From NCBI GenBank assembly GCA_027306505.1, contig DAHUZP010000022.1, positions 58,382 to 122,381 on the forward strand: a stretch of DNA of 64,000 bases, in the 5' to 3' direction. Below are positions 27,869 through 37,303 of the stretch, piece after piece. The position numbers were made by a program, and so were the translations under genes. Each line of letters opens with the position of its first letter. Within the stretch, counting starts at the first letter, position 1. Source of the DNA: Thermoplasmata archaeon (lineage in GTDB: Archaea > Thermoplasmatota > Thermoplasmata > Lutacidiplasmatales > UBA184). Below the pieces are notes generated by a model. That model did no database searches, had not been told where the DNA came from, and saw only the letters and a program-made list of their open reading frames with translations.

Positions 27869-30800
27869 GCTCCTGGCCCCCCCGAGGAGGATGGGTCGGA
27901 CCCGCCGACGGCGATCGTCTCTCCCGCGGCGGCTGGTGAGGAGGACGAGGGACCTGGAAGGGGAGGGGCCGACTGGGAGGCTGGAGCGGGTGGGTCCGTC
28001 GACGGAACCTCGGAAGCAGGAGAGGCCGACGACGCGGTGGGGCCCTCCCTCGTAGCGGTCGATGAAGGGCTGGTGGAGCTCGGCTCCGACCTCTCGCCCG
28101 CGTGGGAGGCCTCCGAAGCGCTCGCGCCGGCGGAACCCCCGCTGGTGCGGCGTCGACGCGGCCACCACCACACCGCCACGTTGGCGACCGCGATACCCGC
28201 GAGCCCGATCAAGAGGAGCAGCTCGAGCAACGGGAGCGCGAGCCCACCGGATGGCGCGGCGACCACCACGACCTTGATCGAACCTGCGGCGAACACGCCT
28301 TGGGCGTCGACGATGTCGACCGTGACCCAGTACGTCCCGGGCGAGGAGAAGCTGCACTCGAAGGAGCTCGCGGAGGCGGCGGGGCAACCGCTCGGAAGGC
28401 CTCCCCAGGAGAACGCGTAGGGAAGGAGGCCGCCCTCCCCTGAAGCGGAGAAGCGCACCGGGACCCCCACCTCGGCCTGCCCCACGCTGCTGGTGAGGGA
28501 GGCGAGCTGGAGACGGGGCACGACCTGGAGCGTCACCGGCGCTTCGCTCAGGGAGGCCCCACGCGCATCGGACTCCGTGACCCCGACCGTGAAGTTCCCC
28601 GGGGCCGAAGGATAGCAGACGACCATGGGGGTGTCCGAGGAGACGCATCCCGCAGGCAGACCGGTCCACTGGTAGGCGACGGTGGAGTTGGTGACCGACG
28701 GCAAGGACGGGGACGTGAGGGTGACGGAGGACCCGACCTCGACCGGGCTCCTCGAGACGTTCACGGAGCCTGAGGCCGGGGGAGTATCGACAGAGAAGGA
28801 GAGGACGGGGCTCGACACCGTGGTCCCCCTCGTGTCCGTGACCTCGACCGAGACGGGGTAGGTCCCGGGCGACGTCGGAGTGCACGTGATCGAGGGGGAG
28901 TCCAGCGAGGGGCATCCCGGAGGAAGGCCGAACCAGGCGTACTGGAGCGGAGCGTTGACCGAGTCCGCTGAAGCGCTGAACGTGACGGGGGCCCCAATAT
29001 CGACGGAGCCCGGGGACGCCGTGATCGTTCCGACCGCGGTGAGCGGGACATAGGCCGCACTGAGGTTGTACCACGGGAGACCCGGGGCGTTGTTCTTCGT
29101 CTCGCCGACGAGGGTCGCGACGCCGGAAGAGGAGACCGCCATCCGTGACTGGGTGAGGTTCCTCCAGGGGAGGTACCGTACGAGGTACACGTTCGGTCCG
29201 TGGACCAAGTAGAGCTGTACCGCGTCGGGGGCCTGGGCATCGACCACGACCGATCCGCCCGCGAACTGGGCCTGGACAGCGGAGACGTTCTCCGGTAGGG
29301 TGACGTTCGAGAGGACCGTCCCGACGGTGGACTCGATCTGGAGCAAGGTCGCTCGGTCGCTCCGGTAGAGCACGGCGAGGTCGCCCGATCCGCCCGCGAC
29401 CCCGCTCACGAAGGAGAGGTTGTAGCCGGGGACGCGAGGGACGTTCCAGAGGCTACCGCTCGTGAGGTTGACCACGGAGTAGTTCCCCTCCGCGTCCCGG
29501 ATGGTCGCGAGGGAGCTCGGACAATCGAAGGCCGTGACCTGGGCGGCCAGCGGGGCCGCGCTCACCGTCGCGAGGGTGGCCCCCGTCGCGAGATCCTCCT
29601 CGACCAGAGAACCGCCGTGCCCGAGCAGCGAAGGGGTGTCGAGATGCACGACGCGCGGGTCCCCACCGCAGGAGCCCGCCGCGAACGAGGTGGGGAAGTT
29701 CCCCGTCGGGAGGGTCGAGACCGGGCCCCACGCCTGAGAGGCGGGGTCGTAGGTGGAGGACTGGAGCGAGATGCCGGTGAGGTCCGTCGGGGCGGTCACG
29801 TTCGCATTCGAGTCAGGGACCGAGTTCCAGAGGGCGAGGACCTGGCCGCCCCCTAGGTCCTGGAGCAGGGGATCGAAGGCGAGCTCGCCAGCAGGGACCG
29901 GGAAGGGCACCTGCTTCGCGGTGCGGTTCTGGGAGCTCAGCGAGAGCAGCCCCAAGGTCAGCCCCAGGTCGCGCGGCATGGAGACGTTGTCCGTAGCGTA
30001 GAGCAGGTCCGCCCCGGTCGGGGTGGGGGCCATGTCGAGGGAGCCTCCGGGATAGAGGTCGTTCATCAGGGGGCCCTGGTTCGCCCCAGGGGTCCAATCC
30101 AGCGCCTGGTAGCCCGAGACGTTGTAGTAGCGAGAGCCGACCGCGAAGGTGTTGTTCGCGGCCTCGGGCGTCGTCGGCCCGCCGTGGGTCCCTGGCGTCG
30201 GGTTGCCCGTGGACCAGATCATCCCCTGGTAGAGGTCGTCGGTCCAGGACCAGAACAGGACGCTCACGGTCACGAAGACCGTCGCGATGAGGTCCATCCC
30301 TCGCAGGACCTGGCTGCCGCTCTGCAGGTAGATGTCGAACTCGAGCGACCCCCCGAAGGAGACGCTCGCGATGGCGAGCGACAACCCGAGGGCCACGCTG
30401 ACGCCGATGGCGATCAGCGCTTCGACCTTCTGCAGGACGACCGGCAGCCAGCCTAGGAAGTAGTCCTGGGGAGCCATCGGCGACTGGCTCTGATTGAAGA
30501 AGAGCCCGATGGTGGTCCCCACGAAGACCCCGACGGTCATCGTGAGCCCCACGTTGCCAAGGGGTCCCAGACTGATCCCATAGATCGGGTAGGTGACCGA
30601 GGCCGAGACCTTCAGTCCGAAGGACAGGGACAGGTTCGTGAGGACCAGACCCCCCACCTGGGTCGTCCCGGAATAGTACTGTTCCACCTGGAACTTGGCC
30701 TGGACCGTGAAGGAGAGCGTCATGCTGAACTTGACGCCGGCGACCTTGCCGACGGGCAGCGACCAGGAGAGCCCGCCGGTGAAGGCCACCTTCCCGACGG

Positions 30801-33279
30801 ACGAGAGGGAGAGGACGAGGGTGGCGGTGGGGGCGAAGCTCGCCACTCCCGAGACCGGGTCGGGCAGCGTCGCGCCCAGGAGCTGCTTGAGGTTCACGCT
30901 GATGGTCGTGTTGACGTACCAGGTCGCGTTGAAGTCGTTCGGGAACCCGTGCCCGCCCTGGTCCCCGTAGGCGAGGGTGGTGATGGTCGCGAGCCCAGTC
31001 CCCACGTAGCCCGGGATCGCCGCCATGAGGGGGAGGATGGAGGTCCCGGGGTCGACGGCCCCGAACTGGCCACCGAGACCGACCGGGAAGTATGGGAGTC
31101 GGTGCTTCCCGTAGGTATCGTTGAGGTTCAGCACCTCGTTCACCGTCGCGCAAGCCTGGGTCCCTCCTGGTCCGAGAGCGACCGAGAACTCGATCGAGTC
31201 GTCGAGGGGCAGGGCGGACAGCTCTGAGGGCGAGAGCGACACCATCAGGGTCTGGTTGCGGTCCCAGGTGACGGTCGTGACCGTGAGCGTCCTCTGCTCC
31301 TGCACGAGCACCGCCCAGGAGTACACCGGCAACCAGACGAACGGGTCCGAAGGGTTGTACTGCTGCGCCCAGGTCGCGACCCCGAAGTTCTCGGTGAGCG
31401 AGTTCACCCCGGTGGGGTCGAGGGCGCCCATGTCGACCCCCTGCCACCATACCGGGTAGCGCGCGTAGAAGTGCGTGATGAGCGGACGTGGGTCCACTTC
31501 GAGCGGGTCCCAACCGGAGAAGCCCTGCTCCCCGGCGCTATCGGTCACGGCGACGGTCACGTTGAACTCGTTCGCGTGCGCGTTGGTGCAGGTCGGTGAG
31601 AGGGCGGGGACGCAGGAGACCCGGCTGTGGAGGTCATCTGCGATCGTCACGACCCCGCAACCGTTGGGGTAGCCCGCGGGCTGGGCGAAGGAGCGGTTGA
31701 ACCAGACGAAGTGGCCCGTTCCCCCTACAACGGTGACGTTGAGCCAGAGGGTCCTGCCCTCCGAGACGGGGTCCGGGTCCGCGTAGAGGACCGGGGTGAC
31801 CGGCAGCCAGAAGCGCCAGGTGTCCTGGTTCGAGATGTACCCGAAGATGCCCGCGTAGCTCGCCCCCCCGAAGAGGAGGACACAGCCGTGGGCGGGGACG
31901 GCCGCTCCGCAGTCGGCCGAGTTCGGATCGTAGGCGAGGAGCGGAGCGACCCTCGCCGAAGGGGAGGGGCGCTGGCCTGTTCCCAGGTCCGCCATGCCGT
32001 CCAGGTCGAGCCAGGCCGCCTGGGCAGGGACCACCTGGTCCCCGTAGTACGACCAGCTGGTGTTGAAGTTCGGCCCTGAGGCGTTCCCGCCCCCGAAGAA
32101 GAAGGCAAAGTCGTTCGCCTGGTCGAAGGTGAGCCCTCCGTCGACCACCCCGTGAAGGCTCGTCGAGCAATACGGGACCCCCAAGCAACCGTAGGGCAGG
32201 AACGACCAGCCGGACGATGTGAGCTCGATTGTCGAGGTCCGGGTGATGCAGTTGACCCCGCCGGGGACCTTCGGGACCGGGATGTTGCCCCAGCAGGCCC
32301 CCGGGGCCCGCATCATCAGGTGGCCGAGGGTCGGGTCCCAGAAGAGGGAGGTGGCCCCGTTCGTCTGGAGACCTGGGAACGCGAGGCTGGTGTAGCTCCG
32401 GTTGGAGGTCTCGAACCAGGTCTTGTTCTGCGGGAAGTAGACCCAGTCCCGGAAGTACGTGTCGGTCGTGCAGATGTACGAGCAGCTGGTGTTCGCCGCG
32501 ACGCCGGTGGTCGCGAGGAGGCACCCCGTCGCGCCCGCGCCGAAGCTGAAGTGGCAGTCCGACAGGTTCTGGTCGAAGGCGAGCCCCATCGCGTCCTGGG
32601 GCAAGGGGATGGGGCGGGCGAGCGAGGTCGTCGCGTTGACCCAAGTGCCCCCGGCGTACTGCCACTCGTACTCCCCGCTGAGGGCATGGCCCTCCATCAG
32701 GACCATGCACCCCTTCGTCCCCACGAAGCAGGCCGAGGGATCGGGGTCGAAGGTCATCGAGGGGAAGTTGTAGTTGTCCGGTGGGGTGCCGTTGGTCACC
32801 AACTGTTTCCAGTTCCCGGCGTTGAAGACCCAGGTCTGCGAGCCGCCGGGGGACCAGGAGACCCAGAGCAGCACGTAGCCGTCCGCGGGGTCGTAGGCCA
32901 TTGTCGCCGCCGAGGCATCATTGGAGCCGGGGTTGGTCGTGGGCAGGATCTGCTGCCACGGGCTGTTCGAGCTGATCAACGGAAGCCCTACCCCCTTTTC
33001 CTGAGAGCAGGTCGGGAGCCAGCCTGCGGGTGCAGCGCAACCCCTGGGAACGGGGCGTCCGTCGTAGGTGCTCGGCGAAGCGGAGGACGGGGGCGCGATG
33101 GCGCCTCTCGAGCTCCCTCGCTGGGTCGAGCCGGCGGACGGGGAGGGTGCGACGAACACGCCCGGGGAGAGGTCCGTCAAGAGCAGGAGCGCGACCGCGA
33201 TGAGGGCGATCGAGGCGAGAAGGTCCTTTCGCGCCCGGCCTTCCACCCTGGCCCTCGGACCCTTCATCGCCCTGCCCAT
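27865..33279 (-). CDS. Giant Kelch-like surface protein with hydrophobic middle region, Ig-like repeats and TM anchor
   Basis: The product is about 1804 residues. A signal/anchor (LLASIALIAVALLLLTDL) lies near residues 20-37. Residues about 110-520 have Kelch-like propeller blades (MAYDPADGYVLLWVSW). A large central region includes hydrophobic stretches near 900-1020 (LIAIGVSVALGLSLAIASVS, DLIATVFVTVSVLFWSW) that could be several membrane or amphipathic segments. The C-terminal third has a second propeller-like region and three Ig-like repeats with xWxGLPxGC, then a span (LALPLLELLLLIGLAGIAVANVA), basic residues and a Ser/Pro tail. MKGPRA, four residues in, is an alternative start. The ligand is unknown. 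Confidence 0.8.
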   Translation of the reverse strand: MGRAMKGPRARVEGRARKDLLASIALIAVALLLLTDLSPGVFVAPSPSAGSTQRGSSRGAIAPPSSASPSTYDGRPVPRGCAAPAGWLPTCSQEKGVGLPLISSNSPWQQILPTTNPGSNDASAATMAYDPADGYVLLWVSWSPGGSQTWVFNAGNWKQLVTNGTPPDNYNFPSMTFDPDPSACFVGTKGCMVLMEGHALSGEYEWQYAGGTWVNATTSLARPIPLPQDAMGLAFDQNLSDCHFSFGAGATGCLLATTGVAANTSCSYICTTDTYFRDWVYFPQNKTWFETSNRSYTSLAFPGLQTNGATSLFWDPTLGHLMMRAPGACWGNIPVPKVPGGVNCITRTSTIELTSSGWSFLPYGCLGVPYCSTSLHGVVDGGLTFDQANDFAFFFGGGNASGPNFNTSWSYYGDQVVPAQAAWLDLDGMADLGTGQRPSPSARVAPLLAYDPNSADCGAAVPAHGCVLLFGGASYAGIFGYISNQDTWRFWLPVTPVLYADPDPVSEGRTLWLNVTVVGGTGHFVWFNRSFAQPAGYPNGCGVVTIADDLHSRVSCVPALSPTCTNAHANEFNVTVAVTDSAGEQGFSGWDPLEVDPRPLITHFYARYPVWWQGVDMGALDPTGVNSLTENFGVATWAQQYNPSDPFVWLPVYSWAVLVQEQRTLTVTTVTWDRNQTLMVSLSPSELSALPLDDSIEFSVALGPGGTQACATVNEVLNLNDTYGKHRLPYFPVGLGGQFGAVDPGTSILPLMAAIPGYVGTGLATITTLAYGDQGGHGFPNDFNATWYVNTTISVNLKQLLGATLPDPVSGVASFAPTATLVLSLSSVGKVAFTGGLSWSLPVGKVAGVKFSMTLSFTVQAKFQVEQYYSGTTQVGGLVLTNLSLSFGLKVSASVTYPIYGISLGPLGNVGLTMTVGVFVGTTIGLFFNQSQSPMAPQDYFLGWLPVVLQKVEALIAIGVSVALGLSLAIASVSFGGSLEFDIYLQSGSQVLRGMDLIATVFVTVSVLFWSWTDDLYQGMIWSTGNPTPGTHGGPTTPEAANNTFAVGSRYYNVSGYQALDWTPGANQGPLMNDLYPGGSLDMAPTPTGADLLYATDNVSMPRDLGLTLGLLSLSSQNRTAKQVPFPVPAGELAFDPLLQDLGGGQVLALWNSVPDSNANVTAPTDLTGISLQSSTYDPASQAWGPVSTLPTGNFPTSFAAGSCGGDPRVVHLDTPSLLGHGGSLVEEDLATGATLATVSAAPLAAQVTAFDCPSSLATIRDAEGNYSVVNLTSGSLWNVPRVPGYNLSFVSGVAGGSGDLAVLYRSDRATLLQIESTVGTVLSNVTLPENVSAVQAQFAGGSVVVDAQAPDAVQLYLVHGPNVYLVRYLPWRNLTQSRMAVSSSGVATLVGETKNNAPGLPWYNLSAAYVPLTAVGTITASPGSVDIGAPVTFSASADSVNAPLQYAWFGLPPGCPSLDSPSITCTPTSPGTYPVSVEVTDTRGTTVSSPVLSFSVDTPPASGSVNVSRSPVEVGSSVTLTSPSLPSVTNSTVAYQWTGLPAGCVSSDTPMVVCYPSAPGNFTVGVTESDARGASLSEAPVTLQVVPRLQLASLTSSVGQAEVGVPVRFSASGEGGLLPYAFSWGGLPSGCPAASASSFECSFSSPGTYWVTVDIVDAQGVFAAGSIKVVVVAAPSGGLALPLLELLLLIGLAGIAVANVAVWWWPRRRRTSGGSAGASASEASHAGERSEPSSTSPSSTATREGPTASSASPASEVPSTDPPAPASQSAPPLPGPSSSSPAAAGETIAVGGSDPSSSGGPGA

Positions 33280-33451
33280 GGGGTCGGCTCTGCGCCCGCG
33301 ACCTAGCTCGTGGTGTGGGACTGGCGACCCAACCCGTGAGGGGACCCGCGGGTCTTAGATTCGTGTCCGTGACCCTTGAACAAAAGTGCCACGTGTGTGG
33401 GACAGCGGGAGAGGCGTGAAGGCCGGCTCGCCTCATAGCAGGGAACGTGCA
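33280..33451. promoter_or_regulatory. Short intergenic region with promoter of the giant surface operon
   Basis: The minus strand carries an AT-richer element around 33352-33361 (GAATCTAAGA), about 75 bases before the ATG at 33279. It is a possible TATA box for the two-gene surface operon. No other feature was seen. Confidence 0.3.
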
Positions 33452-34528
33452 CTAGCCACTCCTCTGGGCCCGGCGGGCCGTGGGCCGGCTCTGCGGGCGG
33501 GCGCGAACCTTGCGAGCGTGGGTGGCCTTCGTCGGAGCTCGGCCGAGCGCCTGGCGAGCCCGGGCGACGTAGGGAAGGAGGGCCTCGAAGTGGTCGGACA
33601 GTTCGTCGACCAGCTCCATCCTACACAACTGGGTCCCAGGGGTCCTCGACACGGTTTCGGCGAGCTGCGTCGCCATCGAGAGACTGGGCAGTATGAGCCG
33701 GTAGGCCTCGAACTCCTCCCAGATCCCCGCGTACGTCATCCATGGGTCGACCTGACGGATGACCGCCGCACGGGCCGAGTCCTTTGATGGGCCAGGTTGG
33801 TAGACGACCAGGAGGCCCGCGGTGACCCCGCTGTCCAGCGCACCGTAGTTCATCTTCGGAAAGGTCATCAAGGCCCTTCCGCCCACCAGTCTGGACAGGC
33901 GACGCTTGAGCGTTCGGATGGGGACGTGCAGGTCGTCGGAGAGCTCCCGGTAGGAGCGGAAGCCCTCCGGTACGATGTGAGCGATGAGCTCCCACTCCGC
34001 CGCGCTCGGGCGGACCGAGCAGGGAGGGTGGTGCACCCGGGTGTAGACCCCGCGAGCGCACTTCGCCATCGTGTCCACCTCGGAGAGCAGCTGCTCCATC
34101 TTCTCGTCGTCCTCCGAGATCACCCCGAGCCCGAGCAGCGGGCCGTGAAAGTCCTCGAAGAAGACCACCCCGCCGATCTGGGAGAGGCGGTCGATGACCT
34201 GGTGCCTCGAGCTCCCCTGGGGGATCTCGAGCGTATAGGAGCCGGAGACCAGACCCAGGGCCGAGGGGTTGACGTAGACATGGATGCCGCGAAGGAACCC
34301 GGTGCGGGTCATCCGGAGGACGCGATTGCGGACCGTCCCGGCGGACACGCCCAACCTGCGTGCCAGGGCTCGATGGGAGAAAGCGAGACCTGGGTTCGCG
34401 GGCCAGACCGTTCCCCCTTGGACCAGCTCGCGCAAGATCCGGATGTCCAAGCTGTCCACTAACCACCTCGGACCCCCCCCCGGAGTCCCAGCCATGAACG
34501 CCATGCGCCTTGCACCTAAATCGTTCAT
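33452..34528 (-). CDS. Transcriptional regulator with two winged-helix domains (Lrp/AsnC-like)
   Basis: The 358-residue product has an N-terminal winged helix (LDIRILRELVQGG, ALARRLGVSAGTVRNRVLRM) of the AsnC/Lrp type. A ligand- or dimerisation-like alpha/beta segment follows (GSYTLEIPQGSSRHQVIDRL). A second winged helix lies near residues 180-235 (ELSDDLHVPIRTLKRRLSRL), then a second alpha/beta segment and a basic tail rich in Arg (ARKVRARPQSRPTARRAQRS). The doubled wHTH-plus-sensor plan is common in archaeal HTH regulators. It is encoded directly upstream of the giant surface operon, so it may control those genes (inference). Internal Met at residues 9 and 12 are alternative starts. Confidence 0.75.
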   Translation of the reverse strand: MNDLGARRMAFMAGTPGGGPRWLVDSLDIRILRELVQGGTVWPANPGLAFSHRALARRLGVSAGTVRNRVLRMTRTGFLRGIHVYVNPSALGLVSGSYTLEIPQGSSRHQVIDRLSQIGGVVFFEDFHGPLLGLGVISEDDEKMEQLLSEVDTMAKCARGVYTRVHHPPCSVRPSAAEWELIAHIVPEGFRSYRELSDDLHVPIRTLKRRLSRLVGGRALMTFPKMNYGALDSGVTAGLLVVYQPGPSKDSARAAVIRQVDPWMTYAGIWEEFEAYRLILPSLSMATQLAETVSRTPGTQLCRMELVDELSDHFEALLPYVARARQALGRAPTKATHARKVRARPQSRPTARRAQRSG

Positions 34529-34812
34529 CTGCGCAACAACCGTGCGCCTCCCTGGGGGGCCGGAAGCGACCCCTCGATGGCGGGTTTCACCCCCTTCCTG
34601 ATGCCCCTGGACGAGGGGGGGAACTCTGCAGCACCAGGTCCGGAGGACGACCCCGAGTGCAGGCCCCGCGCTTTGTGTGGGATCGGGCTCGGTCGAGGGG
34701 CTCGGTCGAGGGGCACGGTCGAGTGACTCCCTAGCCTCTCACGCTCCATTCGTGGACCCGACCGGCCCTCGCGTATCGAGCATGCCCGGCCGCCCTGATG
34801 TCGGCCCCTCGT
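34529..34812. other. Intergenic region, nothing supported
   Basis: This stretch contains a short tandem-like repeat of GGTCGAGGGG (around 34689-34718) but no convincing gene, promoter or RNA. Confidence 0.4.
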
Positions 34813-35025
34813 TCAGGTCCCCGACTCGTACGGAAGCAACATGTCCCACCAGGGACGGCCCAGCGCCGGCTGGATGCCCGCGCCACGAAGCCCTACGCCG
34901 CTCCGTTGGAACCACTGACGCTGTTCCTCGGAGAAATCCCCAGCAGGGGTAGGGAACTCCCAATGTTCGGCCCCGGGGACCACTTCGACGCCCCCCGTGA
35001 GGAGGAACGTGGTCCTCCGCGTCAT
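34813..35025 (-). CDS. Small hypothetical protein next to rnpB
   Basis: An ATG at 35025 opens a 70-residue frame beginning MTRRTTFLLTGGVEVVPGAE and ending WWDMLLPYESGT. The composition (aromatics, balanced charges, few Arg/Pro runs) is more protein-like than the other frames here. The frame stays open further upstream, but that part overlaps the RNase P RNA and is not protein-like. No family recognised. Confidence 0.4.
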   Translation of the reverse strand: MTRRTTFLLTGGVEVVPGAEHWEFPTPAGDFSEEQRQWFQRSGVGLRGAGIQPALGRPWWDMLLPYESGT

Positions 35026-35076
35026 GGACCGGGTCGACCGGTCTGCGGAGGCGGGCGGGACCGAATAGGGCGTACA

Positions 35077-35098
35077 CCCCGGCGGTTGCCCGCCGGGG
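35077..35098 (-). terminator. Perfect 9-bp hairpin just after rnpB
   Basis: CCCCGGCGG and CCGCCGGGG flank a TTGC loop. The hairpin begins about 7 bases past the RNase P RNA 3' end on the minus strand. It lacks a following T-run, so it may be a processing or stability element rather than a classical terminator. Confidence 0.45.
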
Positions 35099-35104
35099 CG
35101 GCCA

Positions 35105-35390
35105 GGTCGAGGTCGTAAGCCCCATTCTGTTCCGACAGCATTCGACTGCGCGCCCATCTCGTTGGTCACGGAACCGAGCTCATGCCACGCCTTCGGGCTT
35201 GCTCCGGGGGAGACGGCCGTTTCATCATCTCCGCGGGGAATCTCCTCGGCCGTTCCGATTCCTCGTACCCCGCGGCTGTGTCGTGACTGCTCCGTAGCTC
35301 AGGCTCTCGCCCGGCGGGCTTGCGCCCACCCCCCTGGTTCCCGGAGTGGGGACTTTCCTCAGCGCCGGGTCCCGCGAAGGACCTCGGTAC
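35105..35390 (-). ncRNA. rnpB: RNase P RNA
   Basis: Catalytic RNA that removes 5' leaders from pre-tRNAs. On the minus strand the universally conserved blocks appear in order. CR-I is GAGGAAAGTCCCCACTCC (around 35343-35360). A GATGAAACGGCC block lies near 35217-35228, and GGAGCAAGCCCGAAGG, matching the CR-IV element, near 35190-35205. CR-V is ACAGAATGGGGCTTAC at 35115-35130. The ends pair as helix P1: CGAGGTC (35380-35386) with GACCTCG (35108-35114). The length of about 285 bases fits an archaeal type A RNA. Exact ends are estimated from P1. Open reading frames over this region should be disregarded. Confidence 0.9.
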
Positions 35391-35631
35391 CGTCAGCTGC
35401 CCACCTCCTCCTGGCAGCGGGGCGAAGCACCCTCCCCTCTTACGGATATCGAGGGCCTCGAGAGGACCGTGGAGCTCGGTCGCGGGAGCTTCTCGCCGGT
35501 CCCTGGTCCGGCCCATCGCGCAGGGGGCAGGTCGCCTATCCCCCGTTCCAAGGCCCCATCCAGCGAGTGGATTCCCACGCACGGGCGGCCGAAGTAGTCG
35601 TCCGAGGCTGGACCGGTCTGGACGTGCCGCC

Positions 35632-36507
35632 ATGAGCGCTGCTCGGTCGATCACGACCGTCCCTCCGAGCGCGATCCCCATGTCCCCGGTGCCAGGCTTC
35701 GGGCACACCGGACTCTCGCTCTCCTACCTGCGGAAGGCGGTGGGCCGGCTCGAGACCCTCTTCGCGATCGCCGTCGCGGTGACCGTGCTGACGCTCGTGC
35801 TGGACGTGGCGGGCTACCTCGGGTGGCTCTCCACTTCCTCGACGTCCCTCACCATCTATGGCGTCGACCTGGGCTTCTCCCCGGGGACCGCGGTCTCGGT
35901 CGCTTTCGGCCTCACGATCGCCGTGCTCGCGCTCGTGGCGCTGGTCAGTGCGATCATCGGGCTGGTCGCTTGGCGCCGCGGGGTGTGGAACCTGCGGCGG
36001 GCCACCCAAGAGCTGGCGGGGGCCCCGGAACGCCACCTAGAGAACTCTCTGCGGGCCGAGCGACAGACGCGCCTCTCCGCGGTCGGTGTCCTCGTCGTGG
36101 CCATCGTGGTCGGGGTGGTCCTGGGGATCACCGACGCGGGCCTCTACCTCACCGGACGGCCCATGCTCTCCTCCGTGGTCACGGGCCTGGTCGAGGGGGT
36201 GACGACCGGTGCGATGGTGTTGCTCGTCTATCTCTACGGGACCCGCCACCTGACCGAGGCGCTCGCTGCTGGGGCATCCTACACCGTGGGAAGCCAGCTC
36301 ATCCGTGGCAGGGACCTGGTCCTGGCGGGGGCGGTCATCGGCGTCGTCGGTTCCTTCTCCTCCATCTTCTGGCCGATGGAGCTCTTCTCGGTCGCGGGGA
36401 TGGCCTTGGTCCTGTCGGGCATCGGGCGGTATCGGCTGGCGTTCGAGGTCGCCGCCAGCGCCAACGCTCCCGCGGAGCGCGGCCGGACCCTGCCCGCCCA
36501 CGCCTGA
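35632..36507 (+). CDS. Multi-span membrane protein of unknown function
   Basis: The 291-residue product, started at the ATG at 35632, has about six hydrophobic spans, for example LFAIAVAVTVLTLVLDVAGY, VSVAFGLTIAVLALVALVSA, AVGVLVVAIVVGVVLGITDA-like LSAVGVLVVAIVVGVVLGIT, GAMVLLVYLYG and VLAGAVIGVVGSFSSIFWPM. A charged cytoplasmic-looking loop (LRRATQELAGAPERHLENSL) sits between spans 2 and 3. No transporter signature or catalytic motif was recognised. The frame remains open upstream to 35320, but that part overlaps the antisense of rnpB and lacks protein-like character. ATG at 35680 is an alternative start. Confidence 0.7.
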   Translation: MSAARSITTVPPSAIPMSPVPGFGHTGLSLSYLRKAVGRLETLFAIAVAVTVLTLVLDVAGYLGWLSTSSTSLTIYGVDLGFSPGTAVSVAFGLTIAVLALVALVSAIIGLVAWRRGVWNLRRATQELAGAPERHLENSLRAERQTRLSAVGVLVVAIVVGVVLGITDAGLYLTGRPMLSSVVTGLVEGVTTGAMVLLVYLYGTRHLTEALAAGASYTVGSQLIRGRDLVLAGAVIGVVGSFSSIFWPMELFSVAGMALVLSGIGRYRLAFEVAASANAPAERGRTLPAHA

Positions 36508-36576
36508 CCCGTCCCTTCCTGGGGAGGGGGCGTGATCCCGGGCCCGAACCTCCCGCCGCGGGCGCCGCCGCTGAGG

Positions 36577-36584
36577 GTAAATCC
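36577..36584 (+). promoter_or_regulatory. TATA box, leaderless promoter of the HisA-like gene
   Basis: GTAAATCC lies 25 bases before the ATG at 36605. That spacing favours 36605 as the start over the in-frame GTG at 36596. Confidence 0.55.
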
Positions 36585-36604
36585 TCCTTCCGCTCGTGCA
36601 CGGC

Positions 36605-37303
36605 ATGCCCCGTGAGGCCCCATCGGGCTCGGTGGCCTTGTTCCCCTGCATCTTCCTCGAGAAGGGGACCCTGGTCCTCCCGGCAGCGGGACCGCAGCAG
36701 CGCACGACCTTGAGCGGCCCCTCCGGGGCGCCGGTGGACGTCTTCGACGCCGTCGACCACTTGCTCGCGACCTATCATCGCCTCTACGTGGTCGACCTGG
36801 AGGGGATCGAGTTCGAGCGGCCCCAGTTCGAGTACCTGCAGGAGCTCACCCGCGGTCAGGAGATGTGGGTGGACGCGGGCTGTCGGGACGCGGACCAGGT
36901 CATGGACGTCCTGGTGGCGGGGGCCACCAAGGCCGTGCTGAACACCACCACGCTGCGGCAGGCCCGGGAGATCAGCCGGACCCTCAAGCTCACCACGCAG
37001 GTGGCCCTCATGATCGAGACCGAGGATGGGAGGATCGTCGCGCACGACCGCGCCCTCGCCCAGGTGAGCCCGCTCGAGCTGGTCCGGGACGCGAGGGAGC
37101 GGGGCATCTCCGACATCATCCTCTCGGCGGGAGGACCCGAGGTCGACTGGACGTGGGTCCGTGAGGCCTCGAAGGGCGGCCCTACGTACGTGTACAGCTC
37201 CGCCTTCGTCCGCGGCTCCGAGGTGCTGGGAAGCTCGGGGGCCCGGGGGGGCATCTTTCCCGCGGGGGAGGTGCTGCGGCGATGGACGACCTCCGGATCC
37301 TAG
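36605..37303 (+). CDS. HisA-related TIM-barrel protein (COG1411 type)
   Basis: The 232-residue product has the beta/alpha repeats of the HisA/HisF family: VALFPCIFLEKGTLVLP at the first strand, LYVVDLEGIEFERPQFEYL for the substrate aspartate region, MWVDAGCRDADQVMDVLVAG, ALMIETEDGRIV and DIILSAGGPEVDWTWV. Strands match the ProFAR isomerase barrel, but the phosphate-binding glycines are only partly kept. This is the archaeal COG1411 relative of unknown reaction rather than true HisA. The start was set by the TATA box 25 bases upstream. The DUF2240 gene overlaps its 3' end by 22 bases, so the two are coupled. Confidence 0.8.
   Translation: MPREAPSGSVALFPCIFLEKGTLVLPAAGPQQRTTLSGPSGAPVDVFDAVDHLLATYHRLYVVDLEGIEFERPQFEYLQELTRGQEMWVDAGCRDADQVMDVLVAGATKAVLNTTTLRQAREISRTLKLTTQVALMIETEDGRIVAHDRALAQVSPLELVRDARERGISDIILSAGGPEVDWTWVREASKGGPTYVYSSAFVRGSEVLGSSGARGGIFPAGEVLRRWTTSGS

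Noticed and set aside
27869..29074. Upstream open extension of the 23984-27868 gene
   Set aside because: It lies inside the 1804-residue gene in another frame, is Arg/Pro/Gly-rich without domains, and precedes a good signal peptide at 27868.
35320..35631. N-terminal extension of the multi-span membrane protein
   Set aside because: It overlaps the antisense of RNase P RNA and has random composition; ATG at 35632 starts the protein-like part.
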